The position numbers were made by a program, and so were the translations under genes. This document shows positions 41,341 to 50,090 of a DNA stretch of 64,000 bases, in pieces (the first letter of the stretch is position 1; each line of letters begins with the position of its first letter). This DNA is from Chitinophagaceae bacterium. Its GTDB lineage: Bacteria; Bacteroidota; Bacteroidia; Chitinophagales; Chitinophagaceae. The stretch is from positions 1-64,000 of the forward strand of contig JADKAZ010000006.1 of the NCBI GenBank assembly GCA_016719015.1, given 5' to 3'. The notes under the pieces were generated by a model, which saw nothing but the letters and a program-made list of their open reading frames with translations, ran no database searches and had not been told where the DNA came from.

Positions 41341-42480
41341 CTATAAATGGCGTACCAGCTCTTCCAGGCCAATCTGCTCCAACTCAATCCGGGTGGGCTT
41401 CCCTTTCACCAACGACCATTTAATAAGACGCATACACCCCGTTGAAATTTCTATACCGGTAATATCACCATCACTGTAACAGCAACAACCAGTATTAAAA
41501 TACGACGGTTTCATATTCATGTAATCCAAAGAAACAGCCGTAAACTGTCGTTCCCTTTTTATTATTTCATCCTTCACTGCTTTAATGGCCGCTTCATCTT
41601 TTTCTTGTTGAGCAATAAGCAACTGCTTGTATAAACGTTCCAGGTGTGTAAGCGATGCAAACACCGGTTGGTGAGTGTGGCCGGTTATCAATAACAAATT
41701 TTTTTGTGCTGCCGACCATTCATACATGATATGATTGTGCAATGTTTTTATTTCTGCATTGTTAGCCGGAGTATTGGGATTGATGCGGAGCAGTGACTGC
41801 AGCGGAGCCCAGATATACGCTACAAAGAATTTGCTGAACCAGTTACCATCACTTTGTGCATCGCCCTGGTGGCCGTGGGTAAGGAAAATAGTGAGTTCAG
41901 AGTCATGAGTCGTGAGTCGTGAGTCCGGTGTATTCACTCTCGACTCCCGACTAACGACTAACGACTTTAAAATTACTCCTTCGTAAACTTTTACTTTTTC
42001 ACCATACATGTTCTTCAGGTGCCAATAGGCCCAGAGGCTGGTGTCCCAATACAGGTCGTGGTTACCAAATATTTTTACATACTGGTTATTGGTCAGAAAT
42101 TTTTTCTCTGCATCAAATGTGGCCCTGTTCTTATTCTTTACCTGCCAGATATTATTCTCCCACAATTCTTCGCTGTCACCCAGGTTGATAAAACAGAAAT
42201 CATTGCTGCTGTAATAACCTAAGGCGGTTAAATAATTCTGTTCCGCTTCTTTAAAATCATCTGCACCATTCCGTTTGCCTTTGTGCTGGTCAGAAAAGAT
42301 GATGAACTTACCAGCCTGTTGTTCAAACGGAATAACCAATCCTTTTTTCCCCGGATCTTCAACAATAGAAGCTGATAGTTTGGTTAATGCTTCAAATATT
42401 CTTTCCCGGTTGGGCCGGGAAGAAAATTTTGCGGCTGCCCACAGCACAGGTTTTGATAATATGGTACGAAGTCGCCCCAT
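41341..42480 (-). CDS. Metallophosphoesterase with an inserted repeat segment
   Basis: A 379-residue calcineurin-like phosphoesterase. Metal-binding motifs are visible: IFSDQHKGKRNGADD, INLGDSEELWENN, IFGNHDLYWD, FLTHGHQGDAQSDG and LITGHTHQPVF. Between VYEGVIL and FLTHGHQ lies a roughly 25-residue segment (KSLVVSRESRVNT, then PDSRLTTHDSELTI) encoded by an inverted heptad repeat at 41892-41966; it is in frame and without a stop, and probably forms a surface loop. The substrate is unknown. The gene is convergent with the kinase/response regulator pair. Confidence 0.88.
   Translation of the reverse strand: MGRLRTILSKPVLWAAAKFSSRPNRERIFEALTKLSASIVEDPGKKGLVIPFEQQAGKFIIFSDQHKGKRNGADDFKEAEQNYLTALGYYSSNDFCFINLGDSEELWENNIWQVKNKNRATFDAEKKFLTNNQYVKIFGNHDLYWDTSLWAYWHLKNMYGEKVKVYEGVILKSLVVSRESRVNTPDSRLTTHDSELTIFLTHGHQGDAQSDGNWFSKFFVAYIWAPLQSLLRINPNTPANNAEIKTLHNHIMYEWSAAQKNLLLITGHTHQPVFASLTHLERLYKQLLIAQQEKDEAAIKAVKDEIIKRERQFTAVSLDYMNMKPSYFNTGCCCYSDGDITGIEISTGCMRLIKWSLVKGKPTRIELEQIGLEELVRHL
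41892..41966. repeat. Inverted heptad repeat (TGAGTCG)n / (TAACGAC)n inside the phosphoesterase gene
   Basis: Five 7-base units on one arm (TGAGTTC, AGAGTCA, TGAGTCG, TGAGTCG, TGAGTCC) are separated by an 11-base spacer from four units of opposite sense (TCTCGAC, TCCCGAC, TAACGAC, TAACGAC). The arms can pair as a long imperfect hairpin. The whole element is read as protein in the phosphoesterase frame. Confidence 0.85.
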
Positions 42481-42527
42481 TTGTCTTTATCCTACAAGGT
42501 TAAAGAATCAGACTTGAATTTCAATTC

Positions 42528-42564
42528 AAAAAAAATCCCATCCCGTTGTTACGGAATGGGATTT
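42528..42564 (-). terminator. Rho-independent terminator of the giant T9SS gene
   Basis: On the minus strand AAATCCCATTCCGT pairs with ACGGGATGGGATTT over a four-base loop, followed by an unbroken T-run. It lies about 23 bases after the stop at 42587. Confidence 0.85.
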
Positions 42565-42586
42565 ATATGTTTTATTAATTTTTGAA

Positions 42587-45500
42587 TTACCAGTTCACCA
42601 TCACTTTTCCTTCGGCCAGTTTTTTACCGGTAGCATCACCTACCACTACATAGTAAATTCCTCGTTGTGCTGGTCGCAGGTCAATGCTCAATAACGTATA
42701 AGGACCGACAACCGGGAATTTGGCATTATGCACCCTGGCTCCTTTTGAATCATACACCGTTACTGTTCTGGTAGTACCGGCACCACCGTTGTTATAGTAA
42801 GAAACAGTAAACTGTCCGTCATTCGGACTTGGGAAGATGAACAACTTGCTGCTCACTGTTGCAGAGATAATTACAATAGGCGACTCGCTGAAGCAAGTAA
42901 GACCACTTAAAAATGACTCCTGGATTTTCACCTGGTAAGAACCAAGTTTAGTTACATCCGCTACATACGTATTACCTGTATTGGTAAAGGCAGTCGCATC
43001 TCTGTACCAGGTAGTGGTTAATGTACCACCTGTTGATGCACTTGGCGTCGCAGTCAATGTAGTTGTTTGTCCGGGTAACAGGCTTGTCAATGGTGCTGCT
43101 GTTAAGCCGATTGATGGCAATTGACGAACCGTCAATATAACTGCATTAGATGTTGTTGGTGCAGAACAGGTAGCACTTGATAATAAGCAGCGGTACCTGT
43201 TACCATTCATTATAACAGAGGTGTTGGCAACAGTATGTGTAGCTGCATTGGCACCGGTAACGTTAGTCCAGGTGGCGCCGTTATCAGTACTGATTTGCCA
43301 TTGGTAAATCACCGTTTGAGTGCTGCTTCCTGCTACGGTAAATGTCGCATTGCCTCCGGAACATGTTTCAACATTCGCCGGCTGCGTTGTTATTGCAACC
43401 GGGCTTATGACTGTTAAGATAGCTGCAGATGATGTAGCAGCCGGAGCACAAGTGCCTGTAACAACACAACTATAGCGGTTACCATTCATTCCAATGGTAG
43501 CTGCTGAAACTGTATAGCTGGATGAAGTAGCTCCACCAATATTATTGTAAGTAGTGCCGCCATCTGTACTCAACTGCCATTGATAACCAATACCTGTACC
43601 GGTTGCTGTTACACTAAATGTATTACTACCTCCCACACATACTGATGCATTTTGTGGTTGTGCAGATATAGCTGGTAAGGTATTTACTGTTAAGATAGCT
43701 GCATTGGTAACACCCGGTGTTGTACAAGTTGCATTTGACAACTGGCAACGATAACGGTTATTATTCATAGCAAATGTAGTGGCAGGAATAGTATAGGTAG
43801 CTGAATTGGCGCTACCGATATTATTATAGGTGGTACCACCATCGGTACTTAATTGCCATTGATAAATGATACCAGTACCGCTACCTGCAACGGTAAAGCT
43901 AACACCACTGCCTTCACATACTGTCTGGCTTACGGGCTGTGTAGTTATTGCTACAGAAGTAACAACTGTAAGCAAGGCACAATTGGATGTAACGGCCGGG
44001 GCACATACACCTGTAACTACACAACGATAGCCTGTATTATTCTGACCGGCAGTAATACCGGTTAGGGTATAAGAAGAAGAAGTGGCACCGCCAATATTAG
44101 TCCACGGACCGGCACAACCATTGGTGCTTATCTGCCATTGGTAACCAATACCTGTTCCGGTAGCCGTTACACTGAATGTATTGCTTGAACCTGAACAGAG
44201 TGTATTATCGGCAGGTTGTGATGTTATAGCTGGCAATGAATTAACCGTAAGCAGCGCCGCATTAGAAGTTGCGTTACCGCAGGTGCTGGTAAGATTACAA
44301 CGATAACGGTTGCCACTTAATACTGCAGTAGCCCCGGTAATATTCAGCGTAGCCAATGTAGCTCCGGAATAAACACCACCATTGGTAACGTTATTATAAG
44401 TAGCACCGCCGTCAGTACTTACCTGCCATTGATAAGTGCCGGCACCAACTGCCGTTACAGTAAAGCTGGTATTGTTACCAACACAGGTAACAACATCAAC
44501 TGGCTGCCCGCTGATACTTAATGAAGTGGCAACAGTAAGTGTTGCTGCATTCGATGTAAGTGGTGATACAGGACAAACACCGGTGACAACACAACGGTAT
44601 TGATTATTATTTAGCGGTGCGGTAACACCAGTGATCGTTAAGCTGGCAGTGGTAGCCCCGGAATAAACGCCTCCGTTAGGCAACAGGTTAAATGTGCCAC
44701 CACCATCAGTACTGATATACCATTGGTGTGTAAGAGAAGTACCTGTTGTTCCTACTGTAAAAGTTTGATTGGCTCCTGTACAAACTGAAGCACTGGTTGG
44801 CTGGCTGGTAATAGCTGGCGCTGTATTCACGGTTAATATTGCTGCACTTGAAGCGGTTGTTCCGCATTGCGTGGAAGCATTGCAGCGATAACGGTTGTTA
44901 TTCAAAGCACCCGTTGCACCTGTAATATTCAACGTAGCAGATGTAACTCCTGAATAAGGTGCTGCAGCTGGTACATTATTATAAGTAGCACCACCATCCG
45001 TACTTAGTTGCCACTGGAATGTTGTAGCCGTAGCAGAAGTAATGCTGAATGAAGTATTGCTTCCTGCGCAGATTGTCTGGTTAGATGGCTGTGCAGTAAT
45101 AGCAGGACCGCTGCCCGGGTTAATGGTATAAGTAATATCTCTTGTTTGTGTAGCCGCACTGTTTGCAGTTCCGGTTATGGTTAATACATAAGAACCAGCC
45201 GACAATGTATTAGTACCGCTAAGCCGGACAATTACATTATTACCCGGGGTAACTATATTACTGGGTATAAAACTAACTGTAGTGCCAGCCGGAGCTGCAC
45301 TTGATGAAACAGTAATCGGATTGGAGAAACCACCCGCTGCGATAGTTGTCAAAACAACATCCATAGTGGATGGTGCAGGACAGGTTGCTACTGTTGCTGC
45401 CGGACTATCGAAAGAAAATCCGCCGGCTGCTGGAATTTGTGCGGTCCATATACCTCTTCCGTGTGTGCCCGCAGCAATGGTGCGGTCAGAAGAACGATAT

Positions 45501-47725
45501 TTAATCATATCGGTTCTTACATTGGGAAATGTAGTGTTAGGAACCCATACAGTTGAAGCTCCGTTCAACAGATCTGTTTCCCAGACACCTGTTTCCGTTG
45601 CTATGAAAGCTTTAGAATTATCATCAGGATGAAAGAGTGCCCATCTTACAGGCATATCCGGAAGATTACCATCGCTGGCAGTCCAGGTTGTACCGCCATT
45701 AGTTGAAATCCAAACATTGTTAACTCCATAACTGGAATAGGTAGCCATTAAGAATTGATCAGAAGAACCAGTAACAACACAGTTGACATACCCTGAAGAT
45801 CCGGAAGGAGTGATAGAACTAGCAGTTACTGTAGTTCCGGTATTTGCATTATCTACAACCTGTATACCACCGCTACCCATGCCAAAATAAACCCGGTTAG
45901 GGGTATAGGGTGAAGCATGTACTGCGGAAACATTTCCAGTAAATCCAGTTGCAGTTACAACCTGCGTTGTATTGCCTGTTTGCGGATTATTCCAACGCAG
46001 GTAATTTCCCGTAGCATTACAGGCATAAATAATATTGGCATTATTATCATAATCCCAGGGATTTACAAACCTGCCTGAACTTTGATTGTTAACTGGGGTA
46101 CTCCATGAAAGCCCGTTATTTGTACTTCTCCTATAAACATTGTAAACATATGAACCGAACTGGTATTGTGGTTCATTCTGGTCAATGGCTGCATAACATC
46201 CATCACCACCAACTATTTCAATTGAACTGTCAAGGCCCGGATGATCAAGACGATGCATTCCATTATCCTGTGCGCCAGCTATAAAATAGTTAGGCTGTAG
46301 AGGATGGATAGCAACAGAATAAAACTGCTTTATCCGCAGCCCCTTATTTCTATCTGAATTGTTAGTACCACCGGTAGTTGAATAATGAATACCACCATCG
46401 CAGGCATAAACTAATTTACTACCACCATCCCACCATTGAATATCGTGTTGGTCAGCATGCACATAAAACCCTGTTGATGCAGTGGCCCAGCTAGAAACTG
46501 CTCCCCAGCTAGTACCTCCGTTTGATGTTTTATGACAATCAAGTCCACCAACAATACATTCATTGGGGTTGGCAGGGTTGATCCCAACGGATAAGCAGTA
46601 CCAGCCCTGCTGACTTGCCCATCCTGAAACTGGCTGACCGGGAGTAGATGCCCAGTTATCACCACCATCTATAGATTTCCAGATAGTAGGAACCTGGTGG
46701 CTTGAATTATCCGGACATGCATACAATATATCACCGCTGACAGCAAACTCTGTTCTTTGATTAAAGGTTGTAAAGGGAGTAGTTGCAGCCACCCATCCAG
46801 CACCAGAACTAGCAGTAACTGGTATGTCTGTATAACGATAACCTGAAGTACTGAAAATACCTGTTGTTACATGCAATCTTGCAGCTACCGCAGTAGAACT
46901 TATTTCAAGGTCACATACGTCGTTACCAATTCCTGTTGGAGTGATAGTTGTCCAGGAGGCACCGCCGTTAGTTGAACGCAATAATCCGCTGCCACGGGTA
47001 CCCAAGTATACATTCCCCAAATAGTCACACAGAATTCGGGTACCATTTACATAAGTGGTGGTGCTTGGAAGAAAACTCCAGGTAGCACCGGCATCTATAC
47101 TTTTAAAAACTCCTACACCTCTTACTGCATCCGCATTTCCGTATGATTCACCGGTACATAGGTACATAATGTTTTGAAAACCCGGTCTGGGATCCTGACA
47201 TATATCTGCAATGGCAAGGTTTGAAAGAAAATCATTTACCAGTGTCCAGTCAGATGGTGACACCGTTATATCGGTAGTTTTCCATAATCCTCCCGCAACA
47301 CTTCCTGCAAAAACTGTTTTATGAGTGGGGTCCAGCGAGTCAATCATTACAGCCCTGATTCTTCCTGAAGTTTGTTGTCCGGTAGGACGAGGATTGCCTC
47401 CTCCTGTAAAATCCCCATTTGGCCCTCTTTCTATCCAACTCAATGCTTGTACAGCATCAGTTCTGGCTGCCGTTATTTTTGCTATTTCTGTTTGTTCCAT
47501 TGCTACACGAAGCTTTGCCCAAGGCACTTTCCCTGTAGCAGGGTCCTTTGTTTTCTCAATTTCAAATTCAATGGCTTTATCCATGCCATCGTATTTATCA
47601 TTCTCTTCTTCTTCCAATTCTGTTTCTATCTTGTTTTGATTTTTCTGCTGACATCCTGTAAGTACAGAAAAAGAAAGAAATACCACTAAGGAAGTGGCAA
47701 GCAATGTGGAGTAAATTTTTCGCAT
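42587..47725 (-). CDS. Giant secreted protein: BNR/sortilin-like propeller, seven Ig-like repeats, T9SS sorting domain
   Basis: A 1712-residue surface or secreted protein. The signal ends in a lipobox (SVLTGC, Cys25). Residues about 95-780 hold beta-propeller repeats with Asp-box-like motifs (SIDAGATWSFLP, STNGGASWTTI, KSIDGGDNWAST). Residues about 872-1532 hold seven Ig-like repeats of about 90 residues, each with a QP-x(6)-C start, YQWQxSTDGG, and NNRYRC. The end (SKLFIFPSPNDGQFTVSYYN to KLAEGKVMVNW) is a type A T9SS C-terminal domain. A lipobox combined with a T9SS signal is unusual. It is a single-gene unit with its own terminator; ligand and role are unknown. Confidence 0.9.
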   Translation of the reverse strand: MRKIYSTLLATSLVVFLSFSVLTGCQQKNQNKIETELEEEENDKYDGMDKAIEFEIEKTKDPATGKVPWAKLRVAMEQTEIAKITAARTDAVQALSWIERGPNGDFTGGGNPRPTGQQTSGRIRAVMIDSLDPTHKTVFAGSVAGGLWKTTDITVSPSDWTLVNDFLSNLAIADICQDPRPGFQNIMYLCTGESYGNADAVRGVGVFKSIDAGATWSFLPSTTTYVNGTRILCDYLGNVYLGTRGSGLLRSTNGGASWTTITPTGIGNDVCDLEISSTAVAARLHVTTGIFSTSGYRYTDIPVTASSGAGWVAATTPFTTFNQRTEFAVSGDILYACPDNSSHQVPTIWKSIDGGDNWASTPGQPVSGWASQQGWYCLSVGINPANPNECIVGGLDCHKTSNGGTSWGAVSSWATASTGFYVHADQHDIQWWDGGSKLVYACDGGIHYSTTGGTNNSDRNKGLRIKQFYSVAIHPLQPNYFIAGAQDNGMHRLDHPGLDSSIEIVGGDGCYAAIDQNEPQYQFGSYVYNVYRRSTNNGLSWSTPVNNQSSGRFVNPWDYDNNANIIYACNATGNYLRWNNPQTGNTTQVVTATGFTGNVSAVHASPYTPNRVYFGMGSGGIQVVDNANTGTTVTASSITPSGSSGYVNCVVTGSSDQFLMATYSSYGVNNVWISTNGGTTWTASDGNLPDMPVRWALFHPDDNSKAFIATETGVWETDLLNGASTVWVPNTTFPNVRTDMIKYRSSDRTIAAGTHGRGIWTAQIPAAGGFSFDSPAATVATCPAPSTMDVVLTTIAAGGFSNPITVSSSAAPAGTTVSFIPSNIVTPGNNVIVRLSGTNTLSAGSYVLTITGTANSAATQTRDITYTINPGSGPAITAQPSNQTICAGSNTSFSITSATATTFQWQLSTDGGATYNNVPAAAPYSGVTSATLNITGATGALNNNRYRCNASTQCGTTASSAAILTVNTAPAITSQPTSASVCTGANQTFTVGTTGTSLTHQWYISTDGGGTFNLLPNGGVYSGATTASLTITGVTAPLNNNQYRCVVTGVCPVSPLTSNAATLTVATSLSISGQPVDVVTCVGNNTSFTVTAVGAGTYQWQVSTDGGATYNNVTNGGVYSGATLATLNITGATAVLSGNRYRCNLTSTCGNATSNAALLTVNSLPAITSQPADNTLCSGSSNTFSVTATGTGIGYQWQISTNGCAGPWTNIGGATSSSYTLTGITAGQNNTGYRCVVTGVCAPAVTSNCALLTVVTSVAITTQPVSQTVCEGSGVSFTVAGSGTGIIYQWQLSTDGGTTYNNIGSANSATYTIPATTFAMNNNRYRCQLSNATCTTPGVTNAAILTVNTLPAISAQPQNASVCVGGSNTFSVTATGTGIGYQWQLSTDGGTTYNNIGGATSSSYTVSAATIGMNGNRYSCVVTGTCAPAATSSAAILTVISPVAITTQPANVETCSGGNATFTVAGSSTQTVIYQWQISTDNGATWTNVTGANAATHTVANTSVIMNGNRYRCLLSSATCSAPTTSNAVILTVRQLPSIGLTAAPLTSLLPGQTTTLTATPSASTGGTLTTTWYRDATAFTNTGNTYVADVTKLGSYQVKIQESFLSGLTCFSESPIVIISATVSSKLFIFPSPNDGQFTVSYYNNGGAGTTRTVTVYDSKGARVHNAKFPVVGPYTLLSIDLRPAQRGIYYVVVGDATGKKLAEGKVMVNW

Positions 47726-47849
47726 GGATGAGGGGTTGGGGTAAATTTAAATTGATTTTTGAGTCGATGAAATTAAGAAAATCCTTCGATAGATTTTATA
47801 AATACTACAAATTGGGTATACAAGAATTAAATATTTTTAATGGTAAATA

Positions 47850-48230
47850 CTATTTTACCGCTATCATACTGATTTCGACATTTACAAACTTGGGGAGGGC
47901 TGATACCTGCACCGTTTCCCGGGCGGGAAAGTCACTTTCAAAGTATTTTCCATACACGGCATTAATCTCACCAAACTGGTGCATATCGGTAATAAAAATG
48001 GTTGTTTTAACCACCTGGCTGAAATCAAGGCCGGCTTCCTGTAGAATAGCTTTCAGGTTGTGCATTACCTGGTGGGTTTCTTCCTGGATGTCTTTATTCT
48101 TTAACTCTCCCGTTACCGGATCGATACAAATTTGTCCTGAAATAAAAAGAAGATTGCCCGTTAATATCGCCTGGTTATAAGGGCCAATGGGTGCCGGAGC
48201 AGTAGTGGTCTTGATGATGGTTTTACTCAT
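47850..48230 (-). CDS. ridA: RidA-family imine/enamine deaminase
   Basis: A 126-residue RidA (YjgF/YER057c) protein that hydrolyses reactive 2-aminoacrylate-type imines. The signature regions are TTTAPAPIGPYNQAIL, LLFISGQICIDPVTGEL, and VVKTTIFITDMHQFGEIN. The catalytic Arg lies in the FPARETVQVSALPKFVNVEI motif at the C-terminus. The length is standard. It is divergent from the 3HCDH-like/tsaB pair and shares a 66-base spacer with them. Confidence 0.95.
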   Translation of the reverse strand: MSKTIIKTTTAPAPIGPYNQAILTGNLLFISGQICIDPVTGELKNKDIQEETHQVMHNLKAILQEAGLDFSQVVKTTIFITDMHQFGEINAVYGKYFESDFPARETVQVSALPKFVNVEISMIAVK

Positions 48231-48296
48231 AGTTTGTTTTTATAAAATTCAGCAGTACGAATTTAGCTTTATACGTTTTCTTTGCAAAAAAGGATT

Positions 48297-48917
48297 ATGA
48301 AGATTGTGGTGATAACCAATGATGCTTTAAAGGCAGAACTGTTGCAGCAGGGCATGCCGGATGATGTGCAGGTGGAATGGCAACATGAAATTGCACCTGT
48401 CGTAGGGGCAGACGCCTATGTTGACCTTTTGTTCATCCAATCTGAAGAAAGAATAAACAAACTAACTGCATTACAACCATCAGTAATCATAATAAATTGT
48501 GTTGAAGTCACTTTAAGCGAACTGCCCGCAGGTTTTATAAGGCTTAATGGGTGGAATAGTTTTTTAAAAAGACCTATCGCAGAAATGGCCGGAAATGGTG
48601 AAAACAAAATAATCGCTGAAAAAATTATTTCCTGTTTTAATAAAACAACAGAGTGGGTAGCCGATGTTCCCGGTTTTATAACAGCAAGAGTAATCAGTAC
48701 AATTATAAATGAGGCCTATTTTACACTGGCTGAAAAAGTAAGCACCAAAGATGAAATAGATACGGCTATGAAACTTGGCACTAATTATCCTTTTGGCCCT
48801 TTTGAGTGGTCTGAAAAAATTGGGTTGAAAAATATTTATGGTTTACTGTTGTTGTTATCAAAAACAAATTCCCGTTACACCCCATCTGATTTATTACAAA
48901 AGGAGGCATTGGCATAA
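48297..48917 (+). CDS. 3-hydroxyacyl-CoA dehydrogenase C-terminal domain-like protein, no NAD domain seen
   Basis: A 206-residue protein. The C-terminal half matches the 3HCDH C-terminal domain: DVPGFITARVISTIINEAYF, then KDEIDTAMKLGTNYPFGPFEW. The N-terminal half (MKIVVITNDALKAELLQQG) is a reduced, Rossmann-like region lacking the G-x-G-x-x-G NAD motif. It is therefore unlikely to be an ordinary dehydrogenase. It abuts tsaB with no spacer, so the two are probably co-translated; this pairing has no obvious metabolic reason. The start ATG at 48297 is preferred over 48282. Confidence 0.75.
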   Translation: MKIVVITNDALKAELLQQGMPDDVQVEWQHEIAPVVGADAYVDLLFIQSEERINKLTALQPSVIIINCVEVTLSELPAGFIRLNGWNSFLKRPIAEMAGNGENKIIAEKIISCFNKTTEWVADVPGFITARVISTIINEAYFTLAEKVSTKDEIDTAMKLGTNYPFGPFEWSEKIGLKNIYGLLLLLSKTNSRYTPSDLLQKEALA

Positions 48918-49586
48918 ATGAGTTTGATACTAAATATTGACACTGCACTGGATTCTGCATCAATTTGTCTTACAAAAGATGAAGAGATGGTACAATTAGC
49001 TTTTAATGAAAATCAAAAAGATCATGCCGCATGGATACATACTGCTATTGCTGAACTACTAAAAAAGAATAACTATACAATTAAACAACTGGAGGCTGTT
49101 GCAGTTAGTATCGGGCCCGGTTCTTATACTGGTCTCCGGGTGGGATTAGCTGCCGCAAAAGGCCTGTGCTTTGCCCTGAATATTCCTTTAATAACTGTTA
49201 GTACGTTAGAGATAATGGCCTTTGCAGTAAAAAATGAGGTCACTGATTTAATTTGTCCCTTAATTGATGCCCGCCGGATGGAAGTTTTTATGGCTGTTTA
49301 TAACACTGCAGTAGAGGAAATAACTCCTGCTCATGCATTAATTATTGATGAAACCAGTTTTGCTTCACTGCTGGCTTCCCATAAAGTTCTTTTTTGCGGT
49401 AACGGCTGCATAAAGCTGAAACAACTTATTAACAATACAAATGCAAGCTTTTGCGATATTACTCATAACGCCTCTCATCTTTCGGCACTATCAAAAATTC
49501 GTTTTAGTAAGAAAGAATTTTCAAACCTTGCGTATACAGAGCCTTTATATATTAAAGAATTTTATTCACAAGACCGAAGGAGCTGA
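48918..49586 (+). CDS. tsaB: TsaB, tRNA t6A synthesis partner
   Basis: A 222-residue ASKHA-fold protein that binds TsaD and TsaE in making N6-threonylcarbamoyladenosine at position 37 of ANN-decoding tRNAs. It starts with SLILNIDTALDSASICL, has HAAWIHTAIAELLKK, the signature VAVSIGPGSYTGLRVGLAAAKGL at about residues 60-82, and PLIDARRMEVFMAVY. The length is normal. It begins directly after the stop of the 3HCDH-like gene. Confidence 0.94.
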   Translation: MSLILNIDTALDSASICLTKDEEMVQLAFNENQKDHAAWIHTAIAELLKKNNYTIKQLEAVAVSIGPGSYTGLRVGLAAAKGLCFALNIPLITVSTLEIMAFAVKNEVTDLICPLIDARRMEVFMAVYNTAVEEITPAHALIIDETSFASLLASHKVLFCGNGCIKLKQLINNTNASFCDITHNASHLSALSKIRFSKKEFSNLAYTEPLYIKEFYSQDRRS

Positions 49587-49668
49587 ACGATAAATTCGTC
49601 TTACAAGCAACTATTCCTGTAAAAAACACAATTAATTTCTTTTTACCCTTGTTTTAATCGATTAATCT

Positions 49669-50007
49669 ATGAATAACTACTCATTAACGCTGAATAATTT
49701 ATCAGATAATGGCACTACGCTTAAAGTTGATTTACTGAATATAAAAAAAGCAGCTTTAACGCTGCGGGCTGTAAATCATAAGCTGCGCCAGCAGATTCTC
49801 AAACTTATTGATGAACATGGCAAAATGACGGTGACTGAGCTCTATGTAAAATTGAGACTCGAACAATCTGTAGCATCGCAACATCTTGCCATCCTGCGTA
49901 AAGCCGGATTTGTAAAGACCACACGGGATGGAAAATTTATCTATTATTCGGTAAATACCAGCCGTATCGAGGAACTGAACAAATTTGTAGATGACCTCTT
50001 GAAATAA
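49669..50007 (+). CDS. ArsR-family transcriptional regulator without cysteines
   Basis: A 112-residue winged helix-turn-helix protein: LRAVNHKLRQQILKLIDEHG, the recognition helix region LEQSVASQHLAILRKAGFV and the wing TRDGKFIYYSVN. It has no Cys and no obvious metal-binding His cluster, so it cannot sense metals or persulfide in the usual ArsR/BigR way. It precedes the persulfide dioxygenase/rhodanese gene, a pairing that resembles BigR/SqrR-regulated operons, but a terminator and a separate promoter-like box lie between them. It may still act on that gene from its own promoter. Confidence 0.88.
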   Translation: MNNYSLTLNNLSDNGTTLKVDLLNIKKAALTLRAVNHKLRQQILKLIDEHGKMTVTELYVKLRLEQSVASQHLAILRKAGFVKTTRDGKFIYYSVNTSRIEELNKFVDDLLK

Positions 50008-50027
50008 TTAATAAAATTTTTGTTTTC

Positions 50028-50060
50028 AACGTCCTGCCTGAAGCGGGACGTTTTTTATTT
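50028..50060 (+). terminator. Rho-independent terminator after the ArsR gene
   Basis: ACGTCC(T)GC pairs with GC(G)GGACGT across a short loop, followed by TTTTTT. It begins 21 bases after the stop. Confidence 0.8.
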
Positions 50061-50069
50061 TTAATCAGG

Positions 50070-50077
50070 TATTTTTG
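50070..50077 (+). promoter_or_regulatory. Candidate -7 box TATTTTTG for the persulfide dioxygenase gene
   Basis: A TAnnTTTG match directly after the ArsR terminator and 13 bases before the ATG at 50091, implying a separate transcript with a short leader. Confidence 0.45.
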
Positions 50078-50090
50078 TGCTTTAAACAAG

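Noticed and set aside
45282..45632. Plus-strand frame of 116 codons inside the giant T9SS gene
   Set aside because: Antisense shadow of a biased-composition coding region.
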